Source: Reticulitermes lucifugus
Lineage: Eukaryota; Arthropoda; Insecta; Blattodea; Rhinotermitidae
Assembly: GCA_026260175.1 (NCBI GenBank)
Contig: JAKCWW010004186.1
Location: 19,848 to 42,724, forward strand
DNA length: 22,877 nt
Reading direction: 5' to 3'
Shown here: positions 10,469 to 20,290 of the stretch, piece after piece
Numbering within the stretch: position 1 is the first letter of the stretch
Layout of the letters: each line of letters starts with the position of its first letter
The notes under the pieces: model-generated
What the model was told of the DNA's origin: nothing
The model's input: only the letters and a program-made list of their open reading frames with translations
The model's database searches: none
Program-made: the position numbers and the translations under genes

Positions 10469-10788
10469 TACTTCTTTGGGGTTACGTACAAAGCAGTGTG
10501 TACGAAATGCGTCATGCCAATATTGATAACTTAAAATAGTGAATTCGGAAGTGTATTCAAGGGTTCCCTAAGGAAACGCTACAAAGTGTTATGACATCCT
10601 TTCCATCGCGACTGCAGGAGTGTATTGAATGACGTGGTAGTCACCTACAATGTGCCATATTCTAACAGTAATGATTATAATGAATTGTCATGCAGTGAAC
10701 TATATCCATCAGTGTTAATAAAGTTTTTCTACTTTGCCTTAAAATCTTATTTTATTTTAAAAAAGTCAGGTGTTTCTGGCTCATCCTG

Positions 10789-11502
10789 TAAAATCCAGAC
10801 GTATTACCACTTGATATTTAATAGAATGTTTATGCAATCCATTCTTCTTGTAATATTTTCTCTTATTAAACAATAGCAATGCAGTAAAAGCAATATAATA
10901 TAGAGCACCTTGATAACTGTATTTTATATCGTACTGTGCCACTTTCTGTATTAATCAAGGTATTAACGCAGAAATTAAGAAGATTTAATAAAGATAGCGG
11001 CTAAATTCACGAGGAGAAATAGCAGACTGGAATTGTGCTGGTAAGCTTTAAATTTTAAGGTTATTTAGATTCACGTGAATCCTGAAGATGAAGCCAGAGA
11101 ATTTCCCTGAAACACTGACAGCACTGTGCAGGAAGGCATGACATTTATTTTTGTATTCGCTTCTATGCTTTCCGTGGCTTAACTTTACGTTTTATACCGA
11201 CCGTAACCCTCCATATCTGTTTGTCATATTGAAATTGCTACTAGTAGAAAATTGCACAGAGCTGTTACAAACGGTAGACGTGTTGTTTGAAGGTATGGGA
11301 AAACACTGGATAGAAGATCCTCTTACATGCAGTACATCTATCCCATCTCCGTGTTGTTTGAGCAAACTGCTGCAAGCAAAGTGGATGTGACAGCATTGTG
11401 CGTATACATATGTGATGTGGCTGTAGAAGATCTTCCTGAGATGATCCCTGCGATAAAAATACGTAGGGGAAATTTGGTGTTGTACATTTACCGTGCAGTT
11501 GT
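10789..11502. other. Unassigned intergenic DNA
   Basis: No gene was recognised. A weak example of the CTGAAGATG...GAAAC motif lies at 11091-11116 without a convincing stem. The remainder is AT-rich with chance open frames. Confidence 0.5.
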
Positions 11503-11980
11503 CTTACGTACACAAGTCTCTCTCCAAATAATTGCACAATTGGTTTTGTTGCTCCTACATGTTTCGGCTGAAAACCACAGCCATCTTCAGGGAGCTACAA
11601 ATTTATATTCAGTATGCAGTATACAGTATATTCAGTCATGTTGTGCACATCGCTCATCTAACCAGAGATCTCCACTCTACAAAAAACTGGAGAGAAATCC
11701 TCCATCACCAGATGTTTAAATACTGCATTTTATACATTTTATGTAATTTTAATATTTCATTTGCATCATATTTCATTTGTGTAGTTATTTTAAAACGATT
11801 TTAATAATACTGTATATTTATGAACGACACCAATATGTACAAATATTTTACCATTTGTAATTACCCTGCGTAGCACACTGTACATGTCTTCAACTTTTGT
11901 AGCTGTGGTTTTCAGCCGAAACATGTAGCAGCAATAAAACCAATTGTTCATTTAGTTGGAGAAAGACTTTGTATATACTT
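11503..11980. repeat. Fold-back element with inverted arms of about 80 bp
   Basis: Bases 11537-11581 and the complement of 11902-11946 match at 43 of 45 positions, and weaker similarity extends outward to about 11503 and 11980. Each arm contains CTACATGTTTCGGCTGAAAA (right arm on the opposite strand). The left arm's minus strand carries the complete motif CTGAAGATGGCTG...CAGCCGAAAC. The right arm lacks a block of about 14 bases that includes CTGAAGATG. The loop of about 300 bp is unassigned. An inverted pair of terminal repeats or a fold-back transposon would both explain the structure. Confidence 0.8.
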
Positions 11981-12277
11981 AGGAGAAAGTTCAGAGTAAA
12001 AAAATATTATAACAAAAGTAATGTGTACCAAGATATTTTAAAAATTATTTTATGTAGAATATTGCACGTTTTGAATGAACTGTTTCAAAACAAGGCAGTC
12101 GTTTGCTTCACAAATTGCCACTAATGATGAGAACTGTACAGTAGTGTTTCTCAAACGGAAGCCAGCAGTTGTGCTTATGGAAGGCTTGCTCACCCTTTTA
12201 TATTGTACGGGAAACTTCGGCAAAATCTGGTCTGCATGCGGGAAGCATGGAATTAAATACACTGAATGAAGAATGAA
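11981..12277. other. Unassigned intergenic DNA
   Basis: Frames of 64 and 70 codons overlap on opposite strands (12075-12269 plus and 12050-12262 minus). Neither has a recognisable domain. Confidence 0.45.
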
Positions 12278-12296
12278 TATATATATATATATATAA
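12278..12296. repeat. (AT)n microsatellite
   Basis: This is an uninterrupted run of about nine AT units immediately before the LINE tail fragment at 12301. Confidence 0.9.
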
Positions 12297-12300
12297 TTGT

Positions 12301-12620
12301 ATGTATCCTATGCGAGACAGGAGAGGTGCTTACAGGGTTTTGGTGGGGAGACCTGAGGGAAAGAGACTACTCGGACGACCTAGGCGTAGATGGGAGGATA
12401 ATATTAAAATGAATATTCAGGAAGTGGAATGGGGAGGCTTGGAATGGATTTGTCTGACTCAGGATAGGGACAGATGGCGGGCGCTTGTGAATGTGATAAT
12501 GAACTTTCGGGTTCCATAAAATGCGGGGATTTCTTGACGTAACTGAAGACCTGTTAGCTTCTCAGGAAGGACTTCTGCCATGGAATCGTTAATTACATGT
12601 ATAGTTTTTCCTGTGTATTG
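12301..12620 (+). pseudogene. LINE C-terminus and 3' tail, best-preserved copy
   Basis: The open frame 12301-12519 (72 codons) carries [20 protein letters not shown], then [21 protein letters not shown] and NFRVP before the stop. This basic block followed by W-(x)-D-R-x-R-W is the extreme C-terminus of a non-LTR retrotransposon reverse transcriptase; I place it near RTE-like elements from memory. The reverse transcriptase and endonuclease domains are missing, so this is a 5'-truncated insertion. After the stop, AAATGCGGGGATTTCTTGAC and a CTTCTCAGGAAGGAC block belong to the shared 3' tail, which also occurs at 3175-3400, 13250-13415, 15330-15560 and 17555-17790. The in-frame ATG is probably accidental. 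Confidence 0.82.
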
Positions 12621-13249
12621 TTATATATCATGTGCAGTAAAAACATATAGGATACTTACAATAACAGGAAAAAATAATAAAAAACGCAGTTCACTACGTA
12701 GTCTAGGATGGTGCTATTTTTAGCATATTGTTACAAAATGAATTATTAATGTAATAATGTACGTCTCTATAAATATAGAGCTCACAATTTTATCACACTG
12801 TTTGGGCGTTCTATCTCTGCTTTGCCAGTGGTAAGTTTAAAAGACTTTTCTAATTTCACACGTCTGCGCGGGAGGAATAACAGTGTGTCCGCGAGCTACG
12901 GGCTGAGCTGGCCTGGCTTACGGGCCTTGCGAATTGAGTAGATTCTACTCAGCAGAACATAAATATTTGTTTCCTATAGGATTGTCAAAACTTGAGTTTT
13001 ATTGTCATTTTTTACGAAAGCAATTGCAGGTTTGATAAATGTTTGCGTTGAATTAATGAAGGTTTCTACGTTTTAATATATTTATTATTTGTAAATATCC
13101 CAAATTCAAAATGTTACCGCGAGTTGACATAATTTTGGGGAGGCTGTCAACAGAATTAGAAATTCTTTATGAGGGGACGCTGGTACTATGATGCTTGAGA
13201 GGTAGTGATGTATAGAAGGAAATGAGCCTTACTGTGCTTGAAGAAGTGC
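12621..13249. other. Unassigned AT-rich intergenic DNA
   Basis: No gene, repeat or strong hairpin was recognised. Confidence 0.5.
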
Positions 13250-13415
13250 ATTTAACTGACTAACTCCGTAGAGCAGTGTCCTTCGTGAGAGTCTGATATA
13301 TCTTCACGTAGTCAAGAATTCCCTTTATTTTGTGGAATCCCAGTTTTTGTTGCTGTATTCACAACAGTCAGCTAGTTGTGCCTATGCTACCCCAGAGGAA
13401 TCTAGTCCAAGCCAT
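13250..13415 (-). pseudogene. LINE 3' tail fragment (minus strand)
   Basis: The minus strand from about 13405 shows GGACTAGATTCCTCTGG, then ACTGTTGTGAATACAG, GGATTCCA and AAGGGAATTCTTGACTACG, ending with GCTCTACGGAGTTAGT. These blocks follow the same order as the end of the coding region and the 3' tail in the 12301 copy. Translated pieces include LTVVNTATKTGIPQN. It is short, 5'-truncated and frameshifted. Confidence 0.68.
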
Positions 13416-13426
13416 GTTACTCCATA

Positions 13427-13468
13427 AGTGATCGTTCTTCACTGCGAGAGAAGTGCAGAACGATCACT
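13427..13468. repeat. Short strong hairpin
   Basis: The arms AGTGATCGTTCTTCACT (13427-13443) and AGTGCAGAACGATCACT (13452-13468) pair at 16 of 17 positions around the 8-base loop GCGAGAGA. It lies just outside the LINE fragment at 13250-13415. No function can be assigned. It is too short for a typical microRNA precursor. Confidence 0.8.
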
Positions 13469-15329
13469 CATTTAGAAAATAGTGGATATCAAAGCTTTGA
13501 GTCTCCAGGCCGCCAAAAATAGAAGTTATTTTATAATTCATGATGCTTGGAGACAGCCATTATATTCTACAGTTATACATTAACGTACTATGTTTTAATA
13601 CTATACATGTAGTTTAAACTGAACAATTTTCTTTGTACTGTATAGCAATTAACTGCTGTGTAGAACTTAATGTGCATATTACCATTCATCAACATACTAT
13701 CCGCCGCGCATGTCTGTGTAATGTGGCTCCCTGATGATGTCTACAACTTGTAGCCGAAACATGTAGGAACAAAATATATTGTGAGCAATGGTTGGTAATG
13801 AAACTTGTACACGTATGTGTACCATGACAATGTGTTCTTGCCTTAGTATGGGAGATCGAGATTTACGACCAAGACAAGAGACAAGAATATGAATATAATG
13901 TGGTTATTTTAGTTTTTGTTTTTTTAAATGGGGAAAAAAGACAAAAGACCGAAGAGAACAAGTGCCTCATTGTTGATAAGCACTGTAGAAGGGATACAGG
14001 ATGTGCACAACTTGCAAGTGTAAGTGAAATTTAAACCTTTAGAACACACGTACCACATATTTTGTAATTTCAGACAAATTGGTTACTATACGTTCCGCCT
14101 GACTTAACATTGAACAAAGTTGGAGATGTGCGTGTAGCCTAACTATTACGGAGCTGTCACTCAACAAATATGGTGCTAGAGATAATTTGTGCCGTTTCCT
14201 AACAACAGCGCTGCAGTTGCGCGGATGGGCACAGACCAGGGATGCGAACGCCGAAATTCGTTTAGGTTTTCATGTTAACTTGTCGTTTGAAACCGATTTA
14301 AGTGAAACTTGAAGCGATTAATCTATTTTTCGCCATCCGACATAAAATTTCTCGAAATGCAGTCTTACAGACAGACAGACAGACGGAAAGAACGGATTTA
14401 ATACGGCTGCGGGTCAAGAACTCTGCATTTTGCTGACAAAGGTATTGGGGCGATCAAGTGAAGGGGAGATAGATGGGCAGGGCCTGTAGTACGTATAGAG
14501 TAGAATATAAATGCACAGAGGGTTTAGGCGAAGAAAGTTGCAGGAAGGTTACCATTTGCAAGACCTGGATCTATATGGGAGCGTAAGAGGCATAGTGAGA
14601 TGGAGAAACCCTGTAGGTCTAATAGTGATGTTTAAAAAGGAATTAACTGAATGATTGTGGAGACTCCGTTTGGTATGAAGGAAATAAGGCGGGAGTGAAT
14701 GCAGGGGAAGAATATTTCCCAGTAATAAAATTTCGAATAAAATTGTGCCCGAATGCAGACAGTAGTAAAATTTTAGTTTTATGAGGATCTTAACAGATGA
14801 AGGGTTAGTGATTGTTTTTTATAAGTGTTTAACGTAGTTAAACGTATGGGAGAAGGAGGGTGTCTTTATTGTATTATTTCATATAGATAAACGCAATAAC
14901 CCAGAACACATATAATTCTAGATGTATGTGGGAATGAATATGTTTGAATGTTTATAGTTTTATGCATGTAGGTGGCAAGTGTAAAATAATTTATTGAGGT
15001 TTGGAATAATGCAGGTGAACTATTAAGAACGGGAAGAATATGAAATTTTATGAAGAAGAGTGATAGAACGGAAATAAGATAATAAAGAGCTACTCGTATA
15101 GAGAAAATAAGTAAGAAAATTATTAATTTATAACATTTAAATGACATGTGGTTTTTAGGCTTGGAGGGGCGTTTTTAGTATTGGTAGAATGAGTACAGGA
15201 AGTTTAAAAATATTGTTTGTAGAACCAGACATAAAGGTTGCGATATTAAAAAAGTGAAAGAAAAATGGTTTTAAAGGACGCAGCGTTCTGTACAGTTTGA
15301 CTCAACTAATAAATATGTTATTTTTATAT
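13469..15329. other. Mostly unassigned DNA with one motif copy and an (ACAG)n run
   Basis: One copy of the GAAAC stem-loop motif lies at 13730-13767 (listed separately). A short ACAG tandem run (about five units) lies at 14369-14387. The rest is AT-rich with no recognised gene. A segment near 14470-14640 has longer-than-average purine-rich blocks that may be a decayed retroelement, but I cannot align it. Confidence 0.45.
13730..13767 (+). repeat. Isolated CTGATGATG...GAAAC stem-loop motif
   Basis: CCTGATGATG is followed by the stem CTACA/TGTAG around a 2-base spacer, then CCGAAACATGTAGG. The downstream ACATGTAGG is shared with the 11503-11980 element. The core spacing matches the other motif copies. 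No inverted partner was found nearby. Confidence 0.65.
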
Positions 15330-15560
15330 GGGAGGATAATATTTAAAAGGTTCTTGAAATAATAGAAAGTAATGCGTTGACCTGGATTCATAAAGCTAAG
15401 GATAGGGACAAGTGGCGCAATGTTGTAAAAACGATAATGAATCTTCTGATTTTATCAAATGCGGATAATATGTTAACTAGCTGAGGAACCATTTGCTTCT
15501 CAAGATGAACCCTGCTCCGTAAAGTTAGGAGTTAGTGAAGCCTACTTACTTATTTAATAC
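15330..15560 (+). pseudogene. LINE C-terminal/3' tail fragment (plus strand)
   Basis: TATGGGAGGATAATATT aligns with the WEDNI coding block of the 12301 copy. It is followed by translated pieces TWIHKAKDRDKWRNVV and MNLLIL, then AAATGCGGATAATATG, GAGGAACCATTTGCTTCTCA and CCTGCTCCGTAAAGTTAGG of the common 3' tail. Stops and shifts are present throughout. A short repetitive end (CTTACTTATTTAATAC) may be the original terminus. Confidence 0.75.
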
Positions 15561-17554
15561 AATTCTTACAAGAAATGTTCGTACCGATTATGTGCCTATA
15601 AAGTATTAGCCAGTTGATGTTTCTAAGGGAATGACAGTGTGCTCTCTGTGAGGTGTGTATTGAATCTTTAAATATAATTTGGATTGATTTTAATGTTCAA
15701 GTTCTCATAATGTGTAATAAATTGATTTTTACAAGTAATCGACTTCGTAATTCTTTATGTTAAACGGAAGGCATTGAATTAGTAGTAGGGTAACCAGAAG
15801 TACCACATCTGTTTACATTAAAAGCTCTGTACTTCGCCCCTAAATGTGTTTTATGTAATCCTCACGACAACTACAAATATTTCCGTATACATATTTCTTT
15901 GTAATGGAGACTAAGTGTTTTCTGTTACCTAGAAACTGAGTTTGGAAATATTATTTAGATGAACATCATACTTCATTGTCAGTTAATAGGTGTTTTCCAT
16001 GAACACCCGGGATAGTGAGCACTGGTCACGCCCTGAACAACTTTCCTGGTCGAAACTGTCACCACGTCTTCGGCTTAGTATGTCCCACCAGTATTTTCTC
16101 CCTCTTAAATGGATTTGTTTACCCGCGACAGGTTTGTGTCGTAGCCCCTGCATTTTATGGCCCACTTCCTTTCTTAAAGGAAAGGAAAATTACTTAAGCT
16201 TGTGAGATATACATGCTGCCTCTCTGTGTGCTCTCAAGTACCACCTTTTGAATACGTCCGTCGGTTTGCAGGGTTTCATATGGCGCTGTGTAGAATTAGT
16301 CCGTCTCTAACTTTTCCTGAAGATGGAAGTAGCATGTTACTCCGAAACCTTAAACGTTGCTATCTACCGCTAACATTACAGAGTGCCACAACCTAGCGGA
16401 CCATAATTTTAACTGAAGTCGTCGTGATGACATCTGCCTCAGTTTATAATGCAGTCTATGATGTTCATCTCTTTCCTTCTGTCATCTACGTCACGCCAAA
16501 GGCCAGCATTACTTGAAATCAAAATAATGCTCAATTTGTTATGGAAACAAATTTATGGAAAAAACTTGTTGTTTCAGCCTTTTGTACACCTTAGAGATGA
16601 CTTTGATACTGTGTACTGTGGACTGGTTATGAGATCAGTGTATTGGTATGGTTTTCTGTGGACTGTGGTTAAGGTAAGAGATTAACACATTGATCAGAGA
16701 AGTTTGATTTAGAGGTTAAAATAGGATAATTGCAACTGAAGGTCTTAGATGTCACATGGAATGTGAATACAATGAATTACAGCCACACGCAGAGACGTAA
16801 CAGCTGATAATGAGACTCACTGTAGGGAATCAAATGAAGACTTGATATCGGCATCATAAAGGGACACTTCCTAGATCAAATTATAGAAGAGCTAAGTAAG
16901 GCAGAACACGATCTAGTCTGTTACGCCTGGACTGACTATGTGTGTGTGTGTGGTGCTAATAATAAGGTGAAAATAAAACTGTCCTTATACAAGTTGTGAA
17001 GGCATTATAGGGGTATTGGAGGAATAGTTCCACTCATTCATAACGTCAGCACTGGATGGAGATGAGTGGTTAGCCTCACGCCCCACTCGCTTTATTCCCC
17101 TGACAAAGAGATCCTGATACCCTTAGTGAGCCCCAGAGCCGGTCTGGGCTTTTTGAAAATGACAGTGCTATGGAGATTCGAGGAAATCGGTAGCAAAATG
17201 ATAGTGTCGTAAATAAAATTACAATTAAATATGTACGGAATAAGCCACCTTTGCTTACTTCCTTAAAATTAGCGAAATCCCAGATGCGCCATTCTGGTTG
17301 ACAGCACCTGTAGTGTTTAAACACGTCTCCTTTCAGTGTCCATCACATCACATGAAATGAAATGCTCCATTTTTCTTATCTCCTCTCATTTGGTAAACAT
17401 TTGTGTCATTTTCTAGTTTCCGTGACTTTTATTACCCTGGCCTCTGATTTCCAATTGTCATGTTGGCCTACATTGAACAGTTGCGATAAAGAACGTACCA
17501 GGATGTGTAATTTGAAGTGGAAAAGAATAAGCGAAAGGAAACCACTGAAACTCA
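15561..17554. other. Unassigned intergenic DNA
   Basis: This contains one motif copy (16316-16349, listed separately) and a short (TG)n run near 16938-16951. A segment at about 17060-17160 (GTGGTTAGCCTCACGCC, then TGAGCCCCAGAGCCGGTCTGG) faintly resembles a tRNA-derived SINE, but boxes A and B cannot both be placed. Open frames of 60-82 codons on both strands lack motifs. Confidence 0.45.
16316..16349 (+). repeat. Isolated CTGAAGATGG...GAAAC stem-loop motif
   Basis: CCTGAAGATGGAAGTAGC, then ATGTTACTCCGAAACC. The stem pairs GGA-GUA with UAC-UCC with one bulged A. It sits at the same place relative to CTGA and GAAAC as in the other copies. Confidence 0.6.
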
Positions 17555-17790
17555 TTGGAGCAGAGTCTTTTTTGAGAAGCTAATAATTTCTCAGCTACTT
17601 CATAAATTTCCCACATTTTAGGAACGCGAGTCGTTGAATGTCATTCAGAAATATTCTCCACTGAATCCTACTCTAAGACAAATGAATCCAGTCCACACCC
17701 TCGTCCTGTTTTATTTAAGATCCTGTTTAATATTATCCTCCCATCTAAGTCAAGGTTTTCCAAGCGGTTTCTTTCCTTCTTTCTCATGCG
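17555..17790 (-). pseudogene. LINE C-terminal/3' tail fragment (minus strand)
   Basis: On the minus strand one frame reads KEGKKPLGKP, a stop, LRWEDNIKQDLK, a stop, matching the GRPEGKR...RRRWEDNIK block of the 12301 copy. Further on come GTGTGGACTGGATTCATTTG and the tail block TTAGCTTCTCAAAAAAGACT near 17570. Stops and frameshifts break it. The longer minus-strand open frame across 17668-17898 is out of register with this homology and is not a gene. Confidence 0.78.
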
Positions 17791-19535
17791 TGCAATATGA
17801 CACGTTAAATGTAAACATGACATCACATAATAATGACTTATAGCACAGTTATGAATAGCACAACAAATCGTGCAAGTAACAATACAATTGTTAAACAAAA
17901 ACTCCCGCAGCTGGTTTGGTGGTGCCGCTATCTCAACCTAGTAACTAAATGTACCTCTAAAGGTCTTTTGCCGTACGTGGTATATGCCGTGTTGTGATCT
18001 GCTATGGCTTAAATGGGTGTTACAGTCTCGAGTTTTCCAAACAGTCCTTATTGTACGTATTCCGTGAAACAGTGATTTCGTACTATTCTTTAAGGGCAGA
18101 AGGCTGTGAAAGAGGGGTGCAGCCAAGAATCAGTGTCAGTCGGAGGCCAGACACTCCCCTGGCAACTGTCCTCTTCATGGAAAGTGCAAGTGGCTATTGC
18201 CCATGCGACCTCATCCTCGCATAAGTGTATGAATTTGGATCAGTGGAAGGACTGTCTGTGGAATCCGTAGCTACAGACAGGAATTCTCAAATTTTCCAGT
18301 TCACTTTTCAGCTGATATTTCCGTACATGAATTTTGACTTTCTTCCAGCTGTGACATTCCACTAGTTTGAATAAGTAAGGAAGTGAGAGAAATGTATGTT
18401 GTTTAACGATGCTGTCAAATGCGAAGCTTATGTAGCTCCGTTGACAGGTTCATGAGTGTGAGCGTGCAAGGCTATTAAAAGGGGAAAACGTGTTTCAGTG
18501 CCACTTTTTGCACCACAGTTTTTACATGGACTGACCTGTGATCAAAGACGGACCTTCTCAGTGACAGGTAGACGACTGTTAGTAGGTACACACACATTTT
18601 CTTCTATTCCTGGTAACCATATCGCTGTTTTGCCAAGGATATTGCTAATTCACCGAACATTATGCCGTGTGATGTGTGTAATTCAAACTGAAAATCATTC
18701 TTGAAGCGACTGTATGCAAGGATGGGGAAAGGGTTGACTGCTTGAAGAAAGATGCGGAGGAACTTTGGACTGATATAGCTGGCAACAGTCATTAGCTTAC
18801 TGTAACGATGTAAGTCCCTTTCAGGCTTTCCTCTCGACTTTCCGTGTGCAAGGATGGGCCGACGCTTTGCTTCTGTGATCACAAAGTAATAACTTGTGAC
18901 CCCACAGTCAGCCCGTCTCCCCGCCTCACACGACGCCCCTTCCATTGCAGTGTTGTGCCAGCCTCATCAAACATGCAGTAGAATTATGAAGCAGTAGTTT
19001 TGAAGCCTGAATCTCAGAATGCTTGATGCATGTTGATGTTGTTTCTTAAAGAAAATGTGATCTCTTTGCTTCTCTGCCTTGTCTGGTTATTTTCTTTGTA
19101 AAAAGTTTCTGCTGTGGATCTAGAAAACTAATTAATTATTCAAACAGTCGTCCCGTAAGAGCTTAAACTTTTCAAAGGAATTACCAAACACTTTTAGATA
19201 GGCTTTAATTCAACCTCAAGTGCGAAGTGGCATTTGTGCGTGTTACTGAAGTGTCACATCACATGTTAAGTCTTACTTGGACCGAAAACGTGCTTATGTA
19301 ATTCTAATCTGCGTTACATTAAAACTGAGTTTGTGTGCGGGCCTCGTTGTGGGAGTAAACGCGAGAACTGATATCAGGATTTATATGTAGGTAGCTCGAG
19401 ACGGCTTCGAAGAAATAAAGCATAAATTAAATTCGGGGATCGTTTGGCAGTTTTCAGTTCAGAATTTTTTTCTTTCCGTCTTCTATCTGAAAACATAAAG
19501 ATACAAACGTGAAGTACAAAAGTATATATTTTTTT
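17791..19535. other. Unassigned intergenic DNA
   Basis: The longest frame is a 113-codon minus-strand frame at 18604-18945 with no domain I recognise and an overlapping plus-strand frame. No repeat or RNA gene was recognised. Confidence 0.45.
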
Positions 19536-19800
19536 CATGTAGCTTTATATGGGTGTGAAACTTATTCTCTCACAATGAGCGAGGAAAAGACTGGGGGTGT
19601 TCGAGGAGATGGTGCTGGGGAAGAAATTTGAACCTACGGTACAAAGTTATAGGAGGCAGGTGAATACTGCGTATTGAGGAGGCACATGATATTTACTCCT
19701 CGCCAAATACTGTATTATTGGACTGGTGAGTCGAGGAGAAATATTGCGTGTGAACTGCAGAACCGGTTATGAGGAACAGTTGTAGTGTATTCCTTCTGCA
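19536..19800 (+). pseudogene. LINE reverse transcriptase C-terminal region, upstream of the tail fragments
   Basis: Translation in shifting frames gives LYGCETYSLTMSEEK, LGVFEEMVLGK-like residues and SYRRQVNTAY. These match the typical LYGCETWTLT...VFE.KVLRKIFG stretch that follows the reverse transcriptase palm domain in many non-LTR retrotransposons. Later AAATACTGTATTATTGG and GTGAGTCGAGGAGAA fit the NI...L.SRR block. In this family the stretch lies just before the YRVLVGRPEGKR block seen at 12301, so it is probably the same element family. It is badly frameshifted. The catalytic YADD region is not present. Confidence 0.62.
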
Positions 19801-20204
19801 GAAGCAGATAGTCTCTCAGATCTTGAAGAAAGTCTCCACTATTTAAGGGGCCTGAATGTCCATTACTGTGTCCTCAAGAACTCGCCATTGGATCACATCT
19901 GGCCCAACTAAATCCAGTACTCATCCTGACAGTGTTATTTTTAACGTTCGTTTTCTTACAATTTCTTCGACGCCACTCCTTTTGGCCCCGGTTTGGCTCG
20001 TATTCCCCACATCTTTTGGGTCTAGGTGAGCCCCTTCCATGAAAAATTCCCATATACTCTGAGAGCATCATCATGCTGTTCCATTTCAACCCTGAAGATG
20101 AAGTAACGTCATCCTCCGAAACATTTATATACACTGTTAAGCGTACACGATGTAACAAACTACAACATCGTAATCTGAACACCAAACTCCTTGAAACCTA
20201 AGTT
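19801..20204. other. Unassigned DNA with one motif copy
   Basis: The motif CCTGAAGATGAAGTAACGTC...CTCCGAAACA lies at 20091-20123 on the plus strand. Its stem is GATGA/TCATC, so the pairing register differs from the other copies. Nothing else was recognised; a 103-codon minus-strand frame overlaps the motif. Confidence 0.5.
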
Positions 20205-20290
20205 TGACGTCAATTTTATTGACGTTCTCCCATCTACACCAAGATCTCCTCAGTGGTTTCTTTCGTAGAGGTTTTCCCTGCTGAAGTTTT
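20205..20290 (-). pseudogene. LINE C-terminal fragment (minus strand), short
   Basis: The minus strand reads AGKPLRKKPLRRSWCRWENV, the counterpart of [17 protein letters not shown]. Only this basic block is recognisable, and the downstream tail is absent or too decayed to see. Confidence 0.62.

Larger units (their letters stand above)
9515..10629 (+). pseudogene. Tc1/mariner-type transposase C-terminal fragment, right arm, split by insertion
   Basis: Plus-strand reading from the axis gives VLFGATAHT, then GLRTVFPGRNI, a stop, and SSDLALSDY. The last is the equivalent of the SPDL.P.D motif carrying the third catalytic acidic residue. The frame is cut exactly at the Asp-Tyr codons (GAC TA/C) by the Tigger-type element at 9652-10468. 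After it come WGYVQSSVYEMR, DNLK, two stops, then GFPKETLQSVMTSFPSRLQECIE. A one-base loss just after the junction shifts the frame. The residue at the second Asp position is also altered. The copy is clearly non-functional. Confidence 0.8.
9090..10788. mobile_element. Inverted dimer of a Tc1/mariner-type transposon 3' half, interrupted by a Tigger-type element
   Basis: The outer ends are inverted repeats, CAGGATGAGCCAGAAGCACC at 9090 and its diverged complement ending in GGCTCATCCTG at 10788. Each is followed or preceded by TA, the target duplication of the Tc1/mariner superfamily. The left arm (9090-9513) read on the minus strand and the right arm (9515-10788, minus the inserted 817-bp element) read on the plus strand are homologous over their whole length, at roughly three-quarters identity by eye. 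Both encode the same C-terminal part of a transposase and both carry the same 3' end. The axis falls at base 9514 with essentially no spacer. Confidence 0.85.

Noticed and set aside
11091..11116. Another CTGAAGATG...GAAAC motif
   Set aside because: The two blocks are present but no stem of four or more pairs forms between them, so it may be chance.
11327..11719. 130-codon plus-strand open frame
   Set aside because: It runs through one arm of the fold-back element and into the loop, shows no protein motif, and overlaps a 90-codon frame on the other strand.
17060..17160. Possible tRNA-derived SINE head
   Set aside because: A box-A-like GTGGTTAGC is visible, but no convincing box B follows at the right distance.
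17668..17898. 76-codon minus-strand open frame
   Set aside because: It overlaps the LINE fragment but in the wrong register; the homologous reading (LRWEDNIK) is in a different frame.
18604..18945. 113-codon minus-strand open frame
   Set aside because: There is no recognisable domain, no splice or promoter support, a plus-strand frame overlaps it, and its composition matches the surroundings.
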